From Candidatus Atribacteria bacterium UBA6251 (lineage in GTDB: Bacteria > Atribacterota > Phoenicimicrobiia > Phoenicimicrobiales > Phoenicimicrobiaceae): DNA of 43,201 nucleotides. The notes beneath the pieces were generated by a model that made no database searches, was not told where the DNA came from, and worked only from the letters and a program-made list of their open reading frames with translations. Position numbers and translations under genes: made by a program. Shown in pieces: positions 26,989 through 34,723 of this stretch. How positions within the stretch are numbered: position 1 is the stretch's first letter; every line of letters starts with the position of its first letter. The DNA is taken from positions 1 to 43,201 of the forward strand of contig DJVR01000055.1 in assembly GCA_002441285.1 (NCBI GenBank), given 5' to 3'.

Positions 26989-28827
26989 ATGTGTGGAATA
27001 GTAGGTTATATTGGCCCTAAAGATGCGGTAAATATTCTAATGCAGGCTTTATATAGATTAGAATATAGAGGATACGATTCTGCTGGCATTGCTATTATTA
27101 ACGATCAACAAACCAGAATAATTAAATGTGAAGGAAAGGTAAAAAAATTAGAGAGTTTATTAAAAAAAGATAATGTTCCTCATGGGAACATTGGTTTGGG
27201 GCACACTCGTTGGGCTACTCACGGAAAACCGAATGAAATAAATGCTCATCCTCATCAAGGATGTAATTCAGAAGTAGTAGTTATACATAATGGGATAATT
27301 GAAAACTATATTTCTATAAAAGAGAGGCTAATATCTAATGGTCATCACTTCATTTCTGAAACTGATACAGAAGTTATACCTCATTTAATAGAAAGTTATT
27401 ATGATGGTAATTTAACTTTGGCAGTACAAAAGATGCAGAAAGAAATAGAAGGTTCTTATGCTATTGCTGCTATATCTAAGTATGAACCAGATAGGATTGT
27501 TGCTGTTCGTCAGGGAAGTCCTTTAATTATTGGCATAGGTGAAGGTGAAATGTTTTTAGCTTCTGATATTCCTGCTTTACTTAATTTTACTAGAAAAGTA
27601 ATATTTTTAGAGGAAGGAGAGATTGCTACTTTAACCTCACAGGATGTCAAAGTAATTAATTCTAGAGGAGAAATAGTGCCAAAAGAGATAGTAAGCATTG
27701 ATTGGGATGAAAAGATGGCTGAAAAGGATGGATACAAACATTTTATGCTTAAAGAGATTTTTCAGGAACCAAATATAATCCGAAATAATATAGAAAATAG
27801 AATAAATAAAACTTTAAATGAAGTAGAAATTCCTGAATTAAGCAGTCTGATTCCTCAAATTATAAAATTAAGAAAAATCTTTATCTTAGCCTGTGGTTCT
27901 TCTTATTATACAGCTCTTACTGGTAAATATATTTTAGAGGAGATTGCCCATTTAGAAGTAGAAGTGGATTATGGATCAGAATTTAGATATCGTAAATTAT
28001 TATTGGAACAAAACGATCTGGTGATTGTAATTTCTCAGTCGGGAGAAACTGCAGATACAATAGCAGCTTTAAGGGCTTGTCAACAGAGAGGTTGCCAAGT
28101 ATTAGCTATCACTAATGTAAAGGGAAGCACTATTAGTAGAGAAGCGAATAATGTGATGTATATTAAGGCAGGGCCAGAAATAGGGGTGGCTACCACGAAG
28201 GCTTTTATTGGTCAATTAGTTTGTCTTTTGTTGCTGGCTTTATACCTTAAACAAATTCGAGATTTGAATATTAGTCACTCCTTAACCTCAGAACAGATTG
28301 TTCAAGAGTTATTAATAATTCCCCAGAAGGTAGAGAATATTTTATTACAAAATGCCAATATTCAGAGGTTAAGTGAAGAATTTTATACTTATCATAATTT
28401 TCTTTTTTTAGGAAGAGGATTTAATTACCCTATTGCTATGGAGGGGGCTTTAAAGTTAAAAGAAATATCTTATATCCATGCGGAGGCTTATCCAGCTGGG
28501 GAAATGAAACATGGACCTATTGCTCTTCTGGATAAAAGCTTTCCTGTGGTGGTTTTAGCCCCTTGGGACAGGGTTTATTCTAAGGTAATTAATAACATAA
28601 AAGAAATAAAGGCAAGAGATAGTCGAGTACTAACTATTGCTACACAGGGCGATCTAAAAATAAAAGATATAGTAGATAGAGTATTTTATATTCCCCGAAC
28701 CCTGGATATTTTATTTCCTCTCTTAACTGTAATACCATTGCAGTTATTTGCCTATTATATTGCAGATTTGTTAGGTTGCGACATTGATAGACCAAGAAAT
28801 TTGGCTAAGAGCGTAACTGTAGAATAA
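26989..28827 (+). CDS. glmS: Glutamine-fructose-6-phosphate aminotransferase
   Basis: GlmS makes glucosamine-6-phosphate from fructose-6-phosphate and glutamine, the entry step to amino sugars. The 612-aa protein has the N-terminal nucleophile Cys in MCGIVGYIG, GHTRWATHG, and the glutaminase loop HNGIIENY. Two SIS domains follow, with ACGSSYYTAL and SQSGETADT, and the typical C-terminal LAKSVTVE. It starts with ATG after AAGGGG. Its leader carries the glmS ribozyme, so expression should respond to GlcN6P. Confidence 0.98.
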   Translation: MCGIVGYIGPKDAVNILMQALYRLEYRGYDSAGIAIINDQQTRIIKCEGKVKKLESLLKKDNVPHGNIGLGHTRWATHGKPNEINAHPHQGCNSEVVVIHNGIIENYISIKERLISNGHHFISETDTEVIPHLIESYYDGNLTLAVQKMQKEIEGSYAIAAISKYEPDRIVAVRQGSPLIIGIGEGEMFLASDIPALLNFTRKVIFLEEGEIATLTSQDVKVINSRGEIVPKEIVSIDWDEKMAEKDGYKHFMLKEIFQEPNIIRNNIENRINKTLNEVEIPELSSLIPQIIKLRKIFILACGSSYYTALTGKYILEEIAHLEVEVDYGSEFRYRKLLLEQNDLVIVISQSGETADTIAALRACQQRGCQVLAITNVKGSTISREANNVMYIKAGPEIGVATTKAFIGQLVCLLLLALYLKQIRDLNISHSLTSEQIVQELLIIPQKVENILLQNANIQRLSEEFYTYHNFLFLGRGFNYPIAMEGALKLKEISYIHAEAYPAGEMKHGPIALLDKSFPVVVLAPWDRVYSKVINNIKEIKARDSRVLTIATQGDLKIKDIVDRVFYIPRTLDILFPLLTVIPLQLFAYYIADLLGCDIDRPRNLAKSVTVE

Positions 28828-28888
28828 GGGATCTATTTAGGAAAAAGTTGAGAAAATAAAATTAAAGAGTATAATAGATAAAAATTAA

Positions 28889-29750
28889 GGTAATACATAA
28901 TCAAAATTGCACTAAATTTGTTCTTTGACAATGGAAATCTGTTGATTCAGTAACCTCCTTAATAGGATAACCAGGTTCTCGTTTCGATGGTTAAACCTCC
29001 ACTCTACTTCTTTTAGGTAGAGAGGGAAATAAATTTTGTTTATACCCCGATACTGGTAGAGCCAATGTTTGAAAAAGGACCAGAAGCCTTCAAGGCCATT
29101 GATGGGATCTCGTCCTCTAGGGACTCCTTTATCTTTTAATACAACAACATGATTCCCGCGAATAGGAAGAGGGGTATAGGCAAACCAGTCCTTGGTATAA
29201 TAGAGACTCCCTGTTTTAAGTATATCTGGTAATATAGGGCATCATGCTCTCTCTAGCACGTGAAGAGATAGGAAAAGTAAGGACTTTTCCCTTTCTCTGA
29301 TAAATACCAAAGATAATAATTTTACCTAATGCTCCCCAACCTTGTTTAGCTGGTCTTCTACCACCAAACATGGTTTCATCCATTTCGATCTCTCCTGAGA
29401 GAGGTTTAAGGTCGTTAATAACATTTTGATAAATAGTTTCTCTGAACATCCTGAAACATCTCTGGATGGTCAATTGGCTGTAAGGTACTTGAAATCTCAG
29501 AGGATAAGCAGGGACACCTAAACAGAAATACTCAATCAATCTCCACTTCCAATAGGGAGAGCTTCCTCTCTTTTTCCAGATGTTTTTTGATATTTTTCTG
29601 GTTAAGCCACCCTGACTACATCTGATTTGACCGCTGGAAAGTGTCCACCATTTTTTACTGCCGCAACGAGGGCATGTTTTCATACTCTCTTTATACTGTA
29701 TTATCAACAGTTTTTCAAGGTTCTGGGTGCAACTTAAGTATAGTATTACC
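28889..29750 (-). mobile_element. IS1595-family (ISXO2-like) insertion sequence
   Basis: An 862-bp element with imperfect 24-bp inverted ends: left 28889-28912 begins GGTAATAC and ends TTGCAC; right 29727-29750 is its mirror, GTGCAA to GTATTACC. About 17 of 24 positions match. One transposase frame fills the interior on the - strand and is broken. Flanking 8-mers differ (AAAATTAA and ATATATTA), so no target duplication is left or the ends are slightly off. This looks like an old, inactive copy next to a phage remnant. Confidence 0.75.
28912..29683 (-). pseudogene. Frameshifted IS1595-type DDE transposase
   Basis: The first reading frame (29683 down to 29216) has the N-terminal zinc-ribbon start MKTCPRCGSKKWW and the first catalytic Asp in EMDETMFGGRR. 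After MPYITRYT it hits a stop. A shift of +1 near 29225 restores the C-terminal half, with the second Asp in YYTKDWFAY, the catalytic Glu in NGLEGFWSFFK, and the final EWRFNHRNENL, ending at 28912. All three DDE residues are therefore present but in two frames. The second zinc pair also looks damaged (RCSQGG). Upstream in-frame codons to 29752 are only the terminal repeat. Confidence 0.8.
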
Positions 29751-29772
29751 ATATATTATAATATTCTTCCTC

Positions 29773-29793
29773 GGAAGGGACCGCGGACCTTCC
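29773..29793. repeat. Short inverted repeat before holin gene
   Basis: GGAAGG and CCTTCC (6 bp) surround a GC-rich 9-nt centre that itself contains CCGCGG. It lies directly between the IS end and the holin-like gene. It could be a small terminator or operator. The evidence is structural only. Confidence 0.3.
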
Positions 29794-29817
29794 CTGGGAG
29801 AGAGAAAGGAGTACTAA

Positions 29818-30180
29818 ATGTTAGAGGCATTTGTCACTAAATATCTATTAGATTTTATTCTTGTTTTTCTTGTTGGTTTATTTTCTAAATTTATGATCAA
29901 TAAGTTTGGCCAGGACAGGGCAGGTAAAATAAAAGAGGCCATACTTTCCGCTATGCTCTGGGCAGAAGAAGAGCTGGGGATAGGAAATGGTGAGGAAAAA
30001 TGGAAAATAGCCTGGGTAAAATTAATTGAAATATTAAGGAAACAAAAAGTTACCTTAAAAGAGGGTGAAATTTCCTACGTAAAGGATCTGATGAAGGCTA
30101 CTGTTCCGGAGGTGAATGAAATTATATATATGGCTATGCCTGATGTAGTAAGAAACGGCAGGACCTTAAGATATAAATAA
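29818..30180 (+). CDS. Phage holin-like protein (LLH type)
   Basis: Holins form membrane lesions that release endolysin. The 120-aa product has one N-terminal hydrophobic helix (FVTKYLLDFILVFLVGLFSKF), then a charged helical region with AILSAMLWAEEELGIGNGEEKW and the K-I-AWVKLIEILRKQ stretch, and ends VPEVNEIIYM. That organisation matches the LLH holin family. The ATG follows GAAAGGAG. Directly downstream is a broken M15 peptidase of the endolysin type, so the pair was probably a phage lysis cassette. Confidence 0.65.
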   Translation: MLEAFVTKYLLDFILVFLVGLFSKFMINKFGQDRAGKIKEAILSAMLWAEEELGIGNGEEKWKIAWVKLIEILRKQKVTLKEGEISYVKDLMKATVPEVNEIIYMAMPDVVRNGRTLRYK

Positions 30181-30183
30181 ATT

Positions 30184-30585
30184 ATGGATATCATTAATGA
30201 TATAAAGATAACTGAATATTTTTCTTTGTATGAGTTTGAGTGTCCCTGTTGCCGGCGGGTTATGTTATCTCCGGGCCTTTTGGCCAGACTGAATCATTTA
30301 AGAGGGGTTATAAATAGGCCAATATATATATATCAATTCCGGTTATCGGTGTAAAGAAGAAAATCATAGGGTCGGGGGAGTTTCCGGTTCTTATTATCTC
30401 CTGGGTATGGCGGTAGATATTCACGTAAAGGATTTTTTACTTTCTGATCTTCTCCTTTATGCAAAGGAGTTGGGATTTAATGGTATTGGATTTTATGAAA
30501 AGAAAATTTCTTACATCTCGATATTAGGCCTGGACCAAACACTTTTGGAAAGGAAAAATTTAATCGGATATTGAATATGTGCTAA
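30184..30585 (+). pseudogene. Degenerate M15 peptidase (endolysin type)
   Basis: Three fragments of one D,D-peptidase-like protein lie in different frames. Frame one starts at ATG 30184: EYFSLYEFECPCC and NRPIYIY, ending at a stop. The next frame gives NSGYRCKEENHRVGGVSGS and LLGMAVDIHV. The last gives FLHLDIRPGPNTFGKEK and stops at 30585. The first break falls in an (AT)6 tract (30322-30333), and one more repeat unit would restore the frame. The second break lies in an A-rich run near 30500. In the SxHxxGxAxD motif the His reads Tyr (CAT to TAT), so the zinc site is lost too. Confidence 0.75.
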
Positions 30586-30616
30586 AATTAATAGCCAATA
30601 ACGGCTTCCCCCCCTG

Positions 30617-30769
30617 GTGCTTTCTATATACCTGGTGTGGAAATTAGATTTTTTTATTACTAAAACAATCAAAAATCAAAAGGAATTTGCCCGGAATGTT
30701 ACCGCTGAAATTAAAGAAATCAAGCAGACAATCAATGAATTACGGCTTGATTTTGCAAAAAATCAATAA
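30617..30769 (+). CDS. Small orphan protein with charged helix
   Basis: I do not recognise this gene. The frame GTG 30617 to TAA 30769 encodes about 50 residues: a hydrophobic start (LSIYLVWKLDFFI) and then a charged stretch, NVTAEIKEIKQTINELRLDF, that could form a coiled coil. No ribosome binding site is evident. Placement right after the holin and peptidase remnants suggests a phage accessory protein or a relic. Confidence 0.3.
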   Translation: MLSIYLVWKLDFFITKTIKNQKEFARNVTAEIKEIKQTINELRLDFAKNQ

Positions 30770-31316
30770 GACTGTTGATATATAAGGGTTTTAGCGTTTT
30801 TTCTTAGACCTTCATATACGGCGTATATGAAGCATATTTGTTGCTTCATAAGGAATCATACCAGACAATTTGAAATAATCGCTTAAAACAGGTTTAAATT
30901 AATGATATTTTTTCTTAGCTCCTGAAATTCTCCGCTTTTTATCTTCTTTTCTCTAATATTCTCTCTTTTCATCCTGTTTATTTCAGTTTTCTTCCACATT
31001 TATAGAGTATTATGGGCATAACCTGTGAAAAACTAAAAAATATTCAAGATAGTAGTGAAATACGAGGGGCACCGCTTATTAATAAAACTGGCAATGATCC
31101 TTTTTGTCACCTTCTTAGTAAAAAAATAACAAAATGCTGGATAAATATTCACCAAAACTGCAAAAATCAGATAATTTTTTACCAAAAAACTACACCCATA
31201 CCCCCAAAGAATTGATATAAACAACCACAAAGATTTATTTGGGATATATAATAACGAAAAATAAGAGAAATAATAGATATTTTTGATGGTAACAGAAAAG
31301 AGAATAGGAATATATC
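30770..31316. other. Gene-poor gap after phage remnant
   Basis: No convincing gene in about 550 bases. Short open frames on both strands (31012-31215 and 31033-31230) have no homology I recognise and overlap each other. A pyrimidine-rich stretch covers roughly 30905-31000. The only clear structure is the palindrome at 30810-30832. This is probably decayed accessory DNA. Confidence 0.6.
30810..30832. repeat. Perfect palindrome, 10-bp arms
   Basis: CTTCATATAC and GTATATGAAG flank a 3-nt GGC centre. A partial third copy (GCTTCATAA) follows at about 30842. Possible roles are a protein-binding operator or recombination site of the former phage. None is proven. Confidence 0.45.
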
Positions 31317-31715
31317 TTACAGATTCGTTTTATTCCATAAGCCAGCTCTTTCTAAAACCTTCTGCACACCCCCTGGGCTGATTACTTTTTTACCGTTATT
31401 TTCTCCCCTGATAACTGAAGCTATAGTCCTGCGTCCCCAATTAGGATTTTTTTCCTTTAGTTCAATTGCTCTACAGGCATATTTTTCTAGGACTCTCCCC
31501 AGATTTTTTCTTATACGTTTTTTTGGCTCTCTTATCCCTTCTATGCCTTGTTCTAAATAGCGAGGATACCATCTACGAAAAGTATTTATAGATAATCCTG
31601 CTTTTCTACAAGAGAAACTTATATTATGTGTCTCTTGATAAGTTTCTATCATTAGTTTTCGCTGGGGAAAAGTGGTGGGCCTAATATGTTTTTCGACTTT
31701 TCTTTCTTCTTTCAT
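31317..31715 (-). CDS. HTH protein resembling transposase N-terminus
   Basis: The 132-aa product has two helix-turn-helix regions: ISFSCRKAGLSINTFRRWYPRY around residues 31-52, and NWGRRTIASVIRGENNGKKVISPGGVQKVLERAG near the C-terminus. That arrangement is seen in the DNA-binding part of IS481/IS3-type transposases and integrases. It ends right after AGLWNK, where the catalytic domain would begin, and no catalytic DDE segment is found downstream. It has a plausible ribosome binding site (AAGAGGT). It is probably an orphan fragment, or a repurposed DNA-binding protein divergent from the IclR gene. Confidence 0.55.
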   Translation of the reverse strand: MKEERKVEKHIRPTTFPQRKLMIETYQETHNISFSCRKAGLSINTFRRWYPRYLEQGIEGIREPKKRIRKNLGRVLEKYACRAIELKEKNPNWGRRTIASVIRGENNGKKVISPGGVQKVLERAGLWNKTNL

Positions 31716-31844
31716 TTTTGACCTCTTGTTTTTTTATTTTAAGCTTTATAGCACCAGTAGTCAATATCTGCATGACCAGAAAATAAAAAAATTTGCAAAA
31801 AAAGAAGGAATTTTAAAATTTATATGGTATTGTAAATATAGAAA

Positions 31845-31866
31845 ATATGGAAAGGAGTTTCCGTAT
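31845..31866 (+). promoter_or_regulatory. Near-palindrome over iclR ribosome binding site
   Basis: ATATGGAAA, a 4-nt centre and TTTCCGTAT form 9-bp arms with one mismatch. The core TGGAAA-N4-TTTCC resembles known IclR-family operators. It includes the AAGGAG of the regulator gene immediately downstream, so binding would block translation or transcription of that gene. Autoregulation is inferred. Confidence 0.45.
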
Positions 31867-31867
31867 T

Positions 31868-32644
31868 ATGGAAAAGAGGGTAGATAAAAATGAGAGAATA
31901 AAATCTATAGAAAAGGCCTTAGATTTATTAGAATTCCTTTCGATTAAAGAACAAGAAACAGGTATAACTGAAATAAGCAAAAAATTGAATTTGGGGTTAA
32001 GTACAGTTCATAGAATACTATCTACCCTAAAATCTCGGGGTTATGTTATTCAGAATCAACAAACAACAAAGTATAGATTAGGAATTAAGTTGTTTGAGCT
32101 TGGTTGTGCAGTGCAAAGTACAAGACGTTTGGTCGAAATAACTAAACCCTATCTTAAACAGTTATCGCAAAGTACTAATGAGACGGCAAATCTGGCAATT
32201 TTGGAGGGCAAGGAAGTTATCTATCTTGATACAATTGAGAGCACAGAAATTTTGAGGACAGAGATTATGGCAGGGACCAGGACCCCAGCCCATTGCACTG
32301 CTTTGGGGAAGGTTTTATTATCTTTTATTTCTAATCGGGAATTTGAAAGCTTATATAAAAGTGATGAACCGCTATCTTCTCTTACTTCCAAATCTATATC
32401 TTCGTTAGAGGAACTAAAAAAACATTTGAAAAAAGTTAAAGAACAAGGTTATGCAATTGATAGAGAAGAATATAAAATTGGCGTTAATTGCATAGGTGTC
32501 CCTATATTCGGTAGAAATGGAGAAGCTATAGCTGCTATTAGTATTACAGGCCCGGCATCACGTTTTACTATAGACGAAATGGAAAAAGTTAAAGATATAC
32601 TAATAACTACATCGGAAGAAATTTCTAATCAATTTTTAGATTAG
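31868..32644 (+). CDS. IclR-family transcriptional regulator
   Basis: IclR regulators bind small metabolites through a C-terminal effector domain. The 258-aa protein has an N-terminal winged helix-turn-helix (GITEISKKLNLGLSTVHRILSTL, about residues 32-54) and an effector domain (about 85-250) with GRDGEAIAAISITGP-like NGEAIAAISITGP. ATG 31868 follows AAGGAG by about 11 nt; an ATG at 31847 upstream of that site is less likely. It is the first gene of the catabolic island, all on the same strand, so it probably controls that set. Confidence 0.9.
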   Translation: MEKRVDKNERIKSIEKALDLLEFLSIKEQETGITEISKKLNLGLSTVHRILSTLKSRGYVIQNQQTTKYRLGIKLFELGCAVQSTRRLVEITKPYLKQLSQSTNETANLAILEGKEVIYLDTIESTEILRTEIMAGTRTPAHCTALGKVLLSFISNREFESLYKSDEPLSSLTSKSISSLEELKKHLKKVKEQGYAIDREEYKIGVNCIGVPIFGRNGEAIAAISITGPASRFTIDEMEKVKDILITTSEEISNQFLD

Positions 32645-32695
32645 TAGAGCAATTAGAAATAATAAAAAATAAAAATAGGAAGGAAGGATTAAAAA

Positions 32696-33550
32696 ATGGC
32701 TAAAAAGAAGACCCGTTTAGATTTCATAGAAATGAAAAAGGAAGGAGAACAAGTAGCTTGGGTAACTGCTTATGATTTTCCCACCGCATCTTTTGCTGAG
32801 CAAGCCGGTATGGATATGATCTTAGTCGGTGATTCACTGGGGATGGTAGTATTGGGTTATCAAGGAACAGTCCCGGTTACCATGGAAGACTGTATCTCTC
32901 ATTGTCAGGCAGTCCGACGAGGAGCACCGAATACTTTTTGTATAGGAGATATGCCCTTCTTGTCCTATCAGATATCAGAACAAGAAGCAGTTAGAAATGC
33001 CGGACGTTTTCTTAAAGAGGCGGATATGGATGCCGTAAAATTAGAAGGTGGAAGGAGAGTCTATAGCAAGATAAAGGCTATAGCTGATGCCGGAATATTA
33101 GTTATGGGTCACATCGGTCTAACCCCTCAGAGTTCGGGCCAGTTAGGTGGGTTTAAGGCCCAGGGTAGAGAGGCAGCAAGTGCCCGAGAATTAATCAAAG
33201 ATGCCTTAGCCATCCAGGAAGCTGGTGGTTACGCTCTTTTGTTAGAAGCAGTTCCCCCAGAGTTAACCGCTTTTATTGCTAAAAAATTAGCCATACCTGT
33301 TTACTCTATTGGAGCAGGGGGCCCATGTGATGGGCAATTATTAATCTGTGGAGATATGTTGGGTCTATTTCAGACCTTTACTCCCAAGTTTGTTAAGAAA
33401 TATGCTAATGTTGCCGAAATAGAGATCAATGCCTTTAAAGAATACATAAAAGAAGTAAAGACCGGAGCCTTCCCTACAGATGACCATTCCTATCATATTA
33501 AAAAAGGTAAAGAAGAAGAATTTTACGAGATGTTGAAAGAGTTTGAGTAA
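32696..33550 (+). CDS. panB: PanB-like ketopantoate hydroxymethyltransferase
   Basis: PanB transfers a hydroxymethyl group from methylene-THF to 2-oxoisovalerate in the pantothenate pathway. The 284-aa protein keeps the residues equivalent to the known active site: D46-S47 in LVGDSLGM, D85 in CIGDMPF, K115 and E117 in AVKLEGG, H139 in GHIGL, and E184 in LLLEAVP. It should therefore be catalytically competent. No panC or panD is near. Its setting, between an IclR regulator and a transport and deamination operon, leaves open a catabolic role on another 2-oxoacid. The start follows GGAAGGAAGG. Confidence 0.85.
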   Translation: MAKKKTRLDFIEMKKEGEQVAWVTAYDFPTASFAEQAGMDMILVGDSLGMVVLGYQGTVPVTMEDCISHCQAVRRGAPNTFCIGDMPFLSYQISEQEAVRNAGRFLKEADMDAVKLEGGRRVYSKIKAIADAGILVMGHIGLTPQSSGQLGGFKAQGREAASARELIKDALAIQEAGGYALLLEAVPPELTAFIAKKLAIPVYSIGAGGPCDGQLLICGDMLGLFQTFTPKFVKKYANVAEIEINAFKEYIKEVKTGAFPTDDHSYHIKKGKEEEFYEMLKEFE

Positions 33551-33737
33551 GCCTTTAATAGTAAAGAAACAAAGAATAAAAATTCTAAAAATATTGGTTT
33601 CATTAGAAGGAACGATGTACTTGAACTTTCTTTATTAAAGATTGAATATATTTATTTGGAATCTAATAGGTAATTAACCAAAAATAAATTATAAGAAGAA
33701 ACAAATCTGTACTATTTTTGTTAAAGGAGAAAATAAA

Positions 33738-34688
33738 ATGGCTAGAACACTGAAGGAAATTAGAGAATTTATGGAAGGGATGGGGATTCCTGGAAGAGAT
33801 CTGAACAGTCTTCCATCTTCAACGAAGACTTTTCAAGATGGCGCACAATGGAGAATAGAAATTTCAGGAGTTGAGCACCCATCAACTATGGAAGCAATGA
33901 TTGATGAAGCAAGAAAAAGGAATGTTACTATTCATAGGGCCATAATAACTGTAGCAGGGTCAACTTTAAGCGATTTTAGTGAGCTAAAAGCTATGGCTCA
34001 AATGGGAAAAGATGAAAAAATAGAAGTTATTACCACTATGGGTCCACGTAAAGGTTGGGATGTAGGAGCAAGGGCACCGGGTTTTTCCGAAGGTGCTATG
34101 GTGGGATTTAGGTTGAGAGGTTCTGACAATATTTCCTATTGGCTTGCAGATATGATGAGAAATATTGAAGCCGGGCTCAGGGGATTTCTGGTACTTGATG
34201 AGGGAATACTATCTATTGTGACCAGTATGCGTGAAAAGGGTTTTATACCTAAAGATGTAGTTTTTAAATGGTCTGCCTTTGGTGGATACTGTAGTGCTGC
34301 CGGAGCTAAAGTCATTGAAAAAATGGGAGCAGATTCGCTAAATCCTACATCAGATGTTTCGCTCCCGATTTTAGCAGGGATGCGAAAAGCAGTTGATATA
34401 CCTCTTGATATTTATATGTTCATAACAGATGCAGAAGGGGGAATGTGTAGAATCTATGAAGCCTCGGAGGTTGCTAGAGTTGCATCACCTTGTTATTTTA
34501 AAATTGAACCGGGAACTAGCCAAGCTGATATTTACAAACCCTGGGTAAAAGAAAGTTGGCATGCAGAATTTATGAGAGAGAAAGTTAAAGAAGCAGCCAT
34601 TTTTCAAGAGATTATGGAAAAACATGCACCTCAATTAAAATTATCTAAAAAAGGTCCTTCTGATTTAAGTCTACCGGACCCTAAATAA
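33738..34688 (+). CDS. Conserved protein, possibly TIM-barrel, U32-like
   Basis: I cannot assign a function. The 316-aa protein is soluble and without signal peptide. Motifs that look conserved are WRIEISGVEHP near residue 38, GFLVLDEGIL, KWSAFGGYCSAAGAKVIEKMGAD, IYMFITDAEGG, and the C-terminal PCYFKIEPGTS. The alternation of strands and helices suggests a TIM barrel, and the KIEPG ending recalls U32-type proteins. It sits between the PanB-like gene and a glutamate-dehydrogenase-family gene, 35 nt from the latter, so it probably acts in the same pathway. Start ATG follows AAAGGAG. Confidence 0.55.
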   Translation: MARTLKEIREFMEGMGIPGRDLNSLPSSTKTFQDGAQWRIEISGVEHPSTMEAMIDEARKRNVTIHRAIITVAGSTLSDFSELKAMAQMGKDEKIEVITTMGPRKGWDVGARAPGFSEGAMVGFRLRGSDNISYWLADMMRNIEAGLRGFLVLDEGILSIVTSMREKGFIPKDVVFKWSAFGGYCSAAGAKVIEKMGADSLNPTSDVSLPILAGMRKAVDIPLDIYMFITDAEGGMCRIYEASEVARVASPCYFKIEPGTSQADIYKPWVKESWHAEFMREKVKEAAIFQEIMEKHAPQLKLSKKGPSDLSLPDPK

Positions 34689-34723
34689 ACTAATAGAACA
34701 AGCAATAAGAGGAGGGAAAAATA

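Noticed and set aside
29216..29235. Programmed frameshift in the IS transposase
   Set aside because: The required shift is +1, no X-XXY-YYZ heptamer is present, and this IS family usually uses a single frame. A decay mutation or sequencing error is more likely.
28881..29758. Target-site duplication of the IS
   Set aside because: The 8-nt flanks (AAAATTAA and ATATATTA) match at only half the positions.
30921..31010. Small - strand ORF of about 29 codons in the pyrimidine-rich stretch
   Set aside because: It is too short, with no homology, and its composition explains the open frame.
31012..31230. Overlapping short ORFs on both strands
   Set aside because: No ribosome binding site, low-complexity composition and no recognisable motif. 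The two frames overlap each other, so both are probably chance.
31672..31887. A 71-codon + strand frame between the HTH and IclR genes
   Set aside because: It is made of intergenic AT-rich sequence, spans both flanking gene starts, and has no recognisable domain.
33553..33640. Long imperfect inverted repeat after panB
   Set aside because: The arms are A/T-only, differ by a 3-nt insertion and are more than 50 nt apart. This is not distinguishable from chance in this composition.
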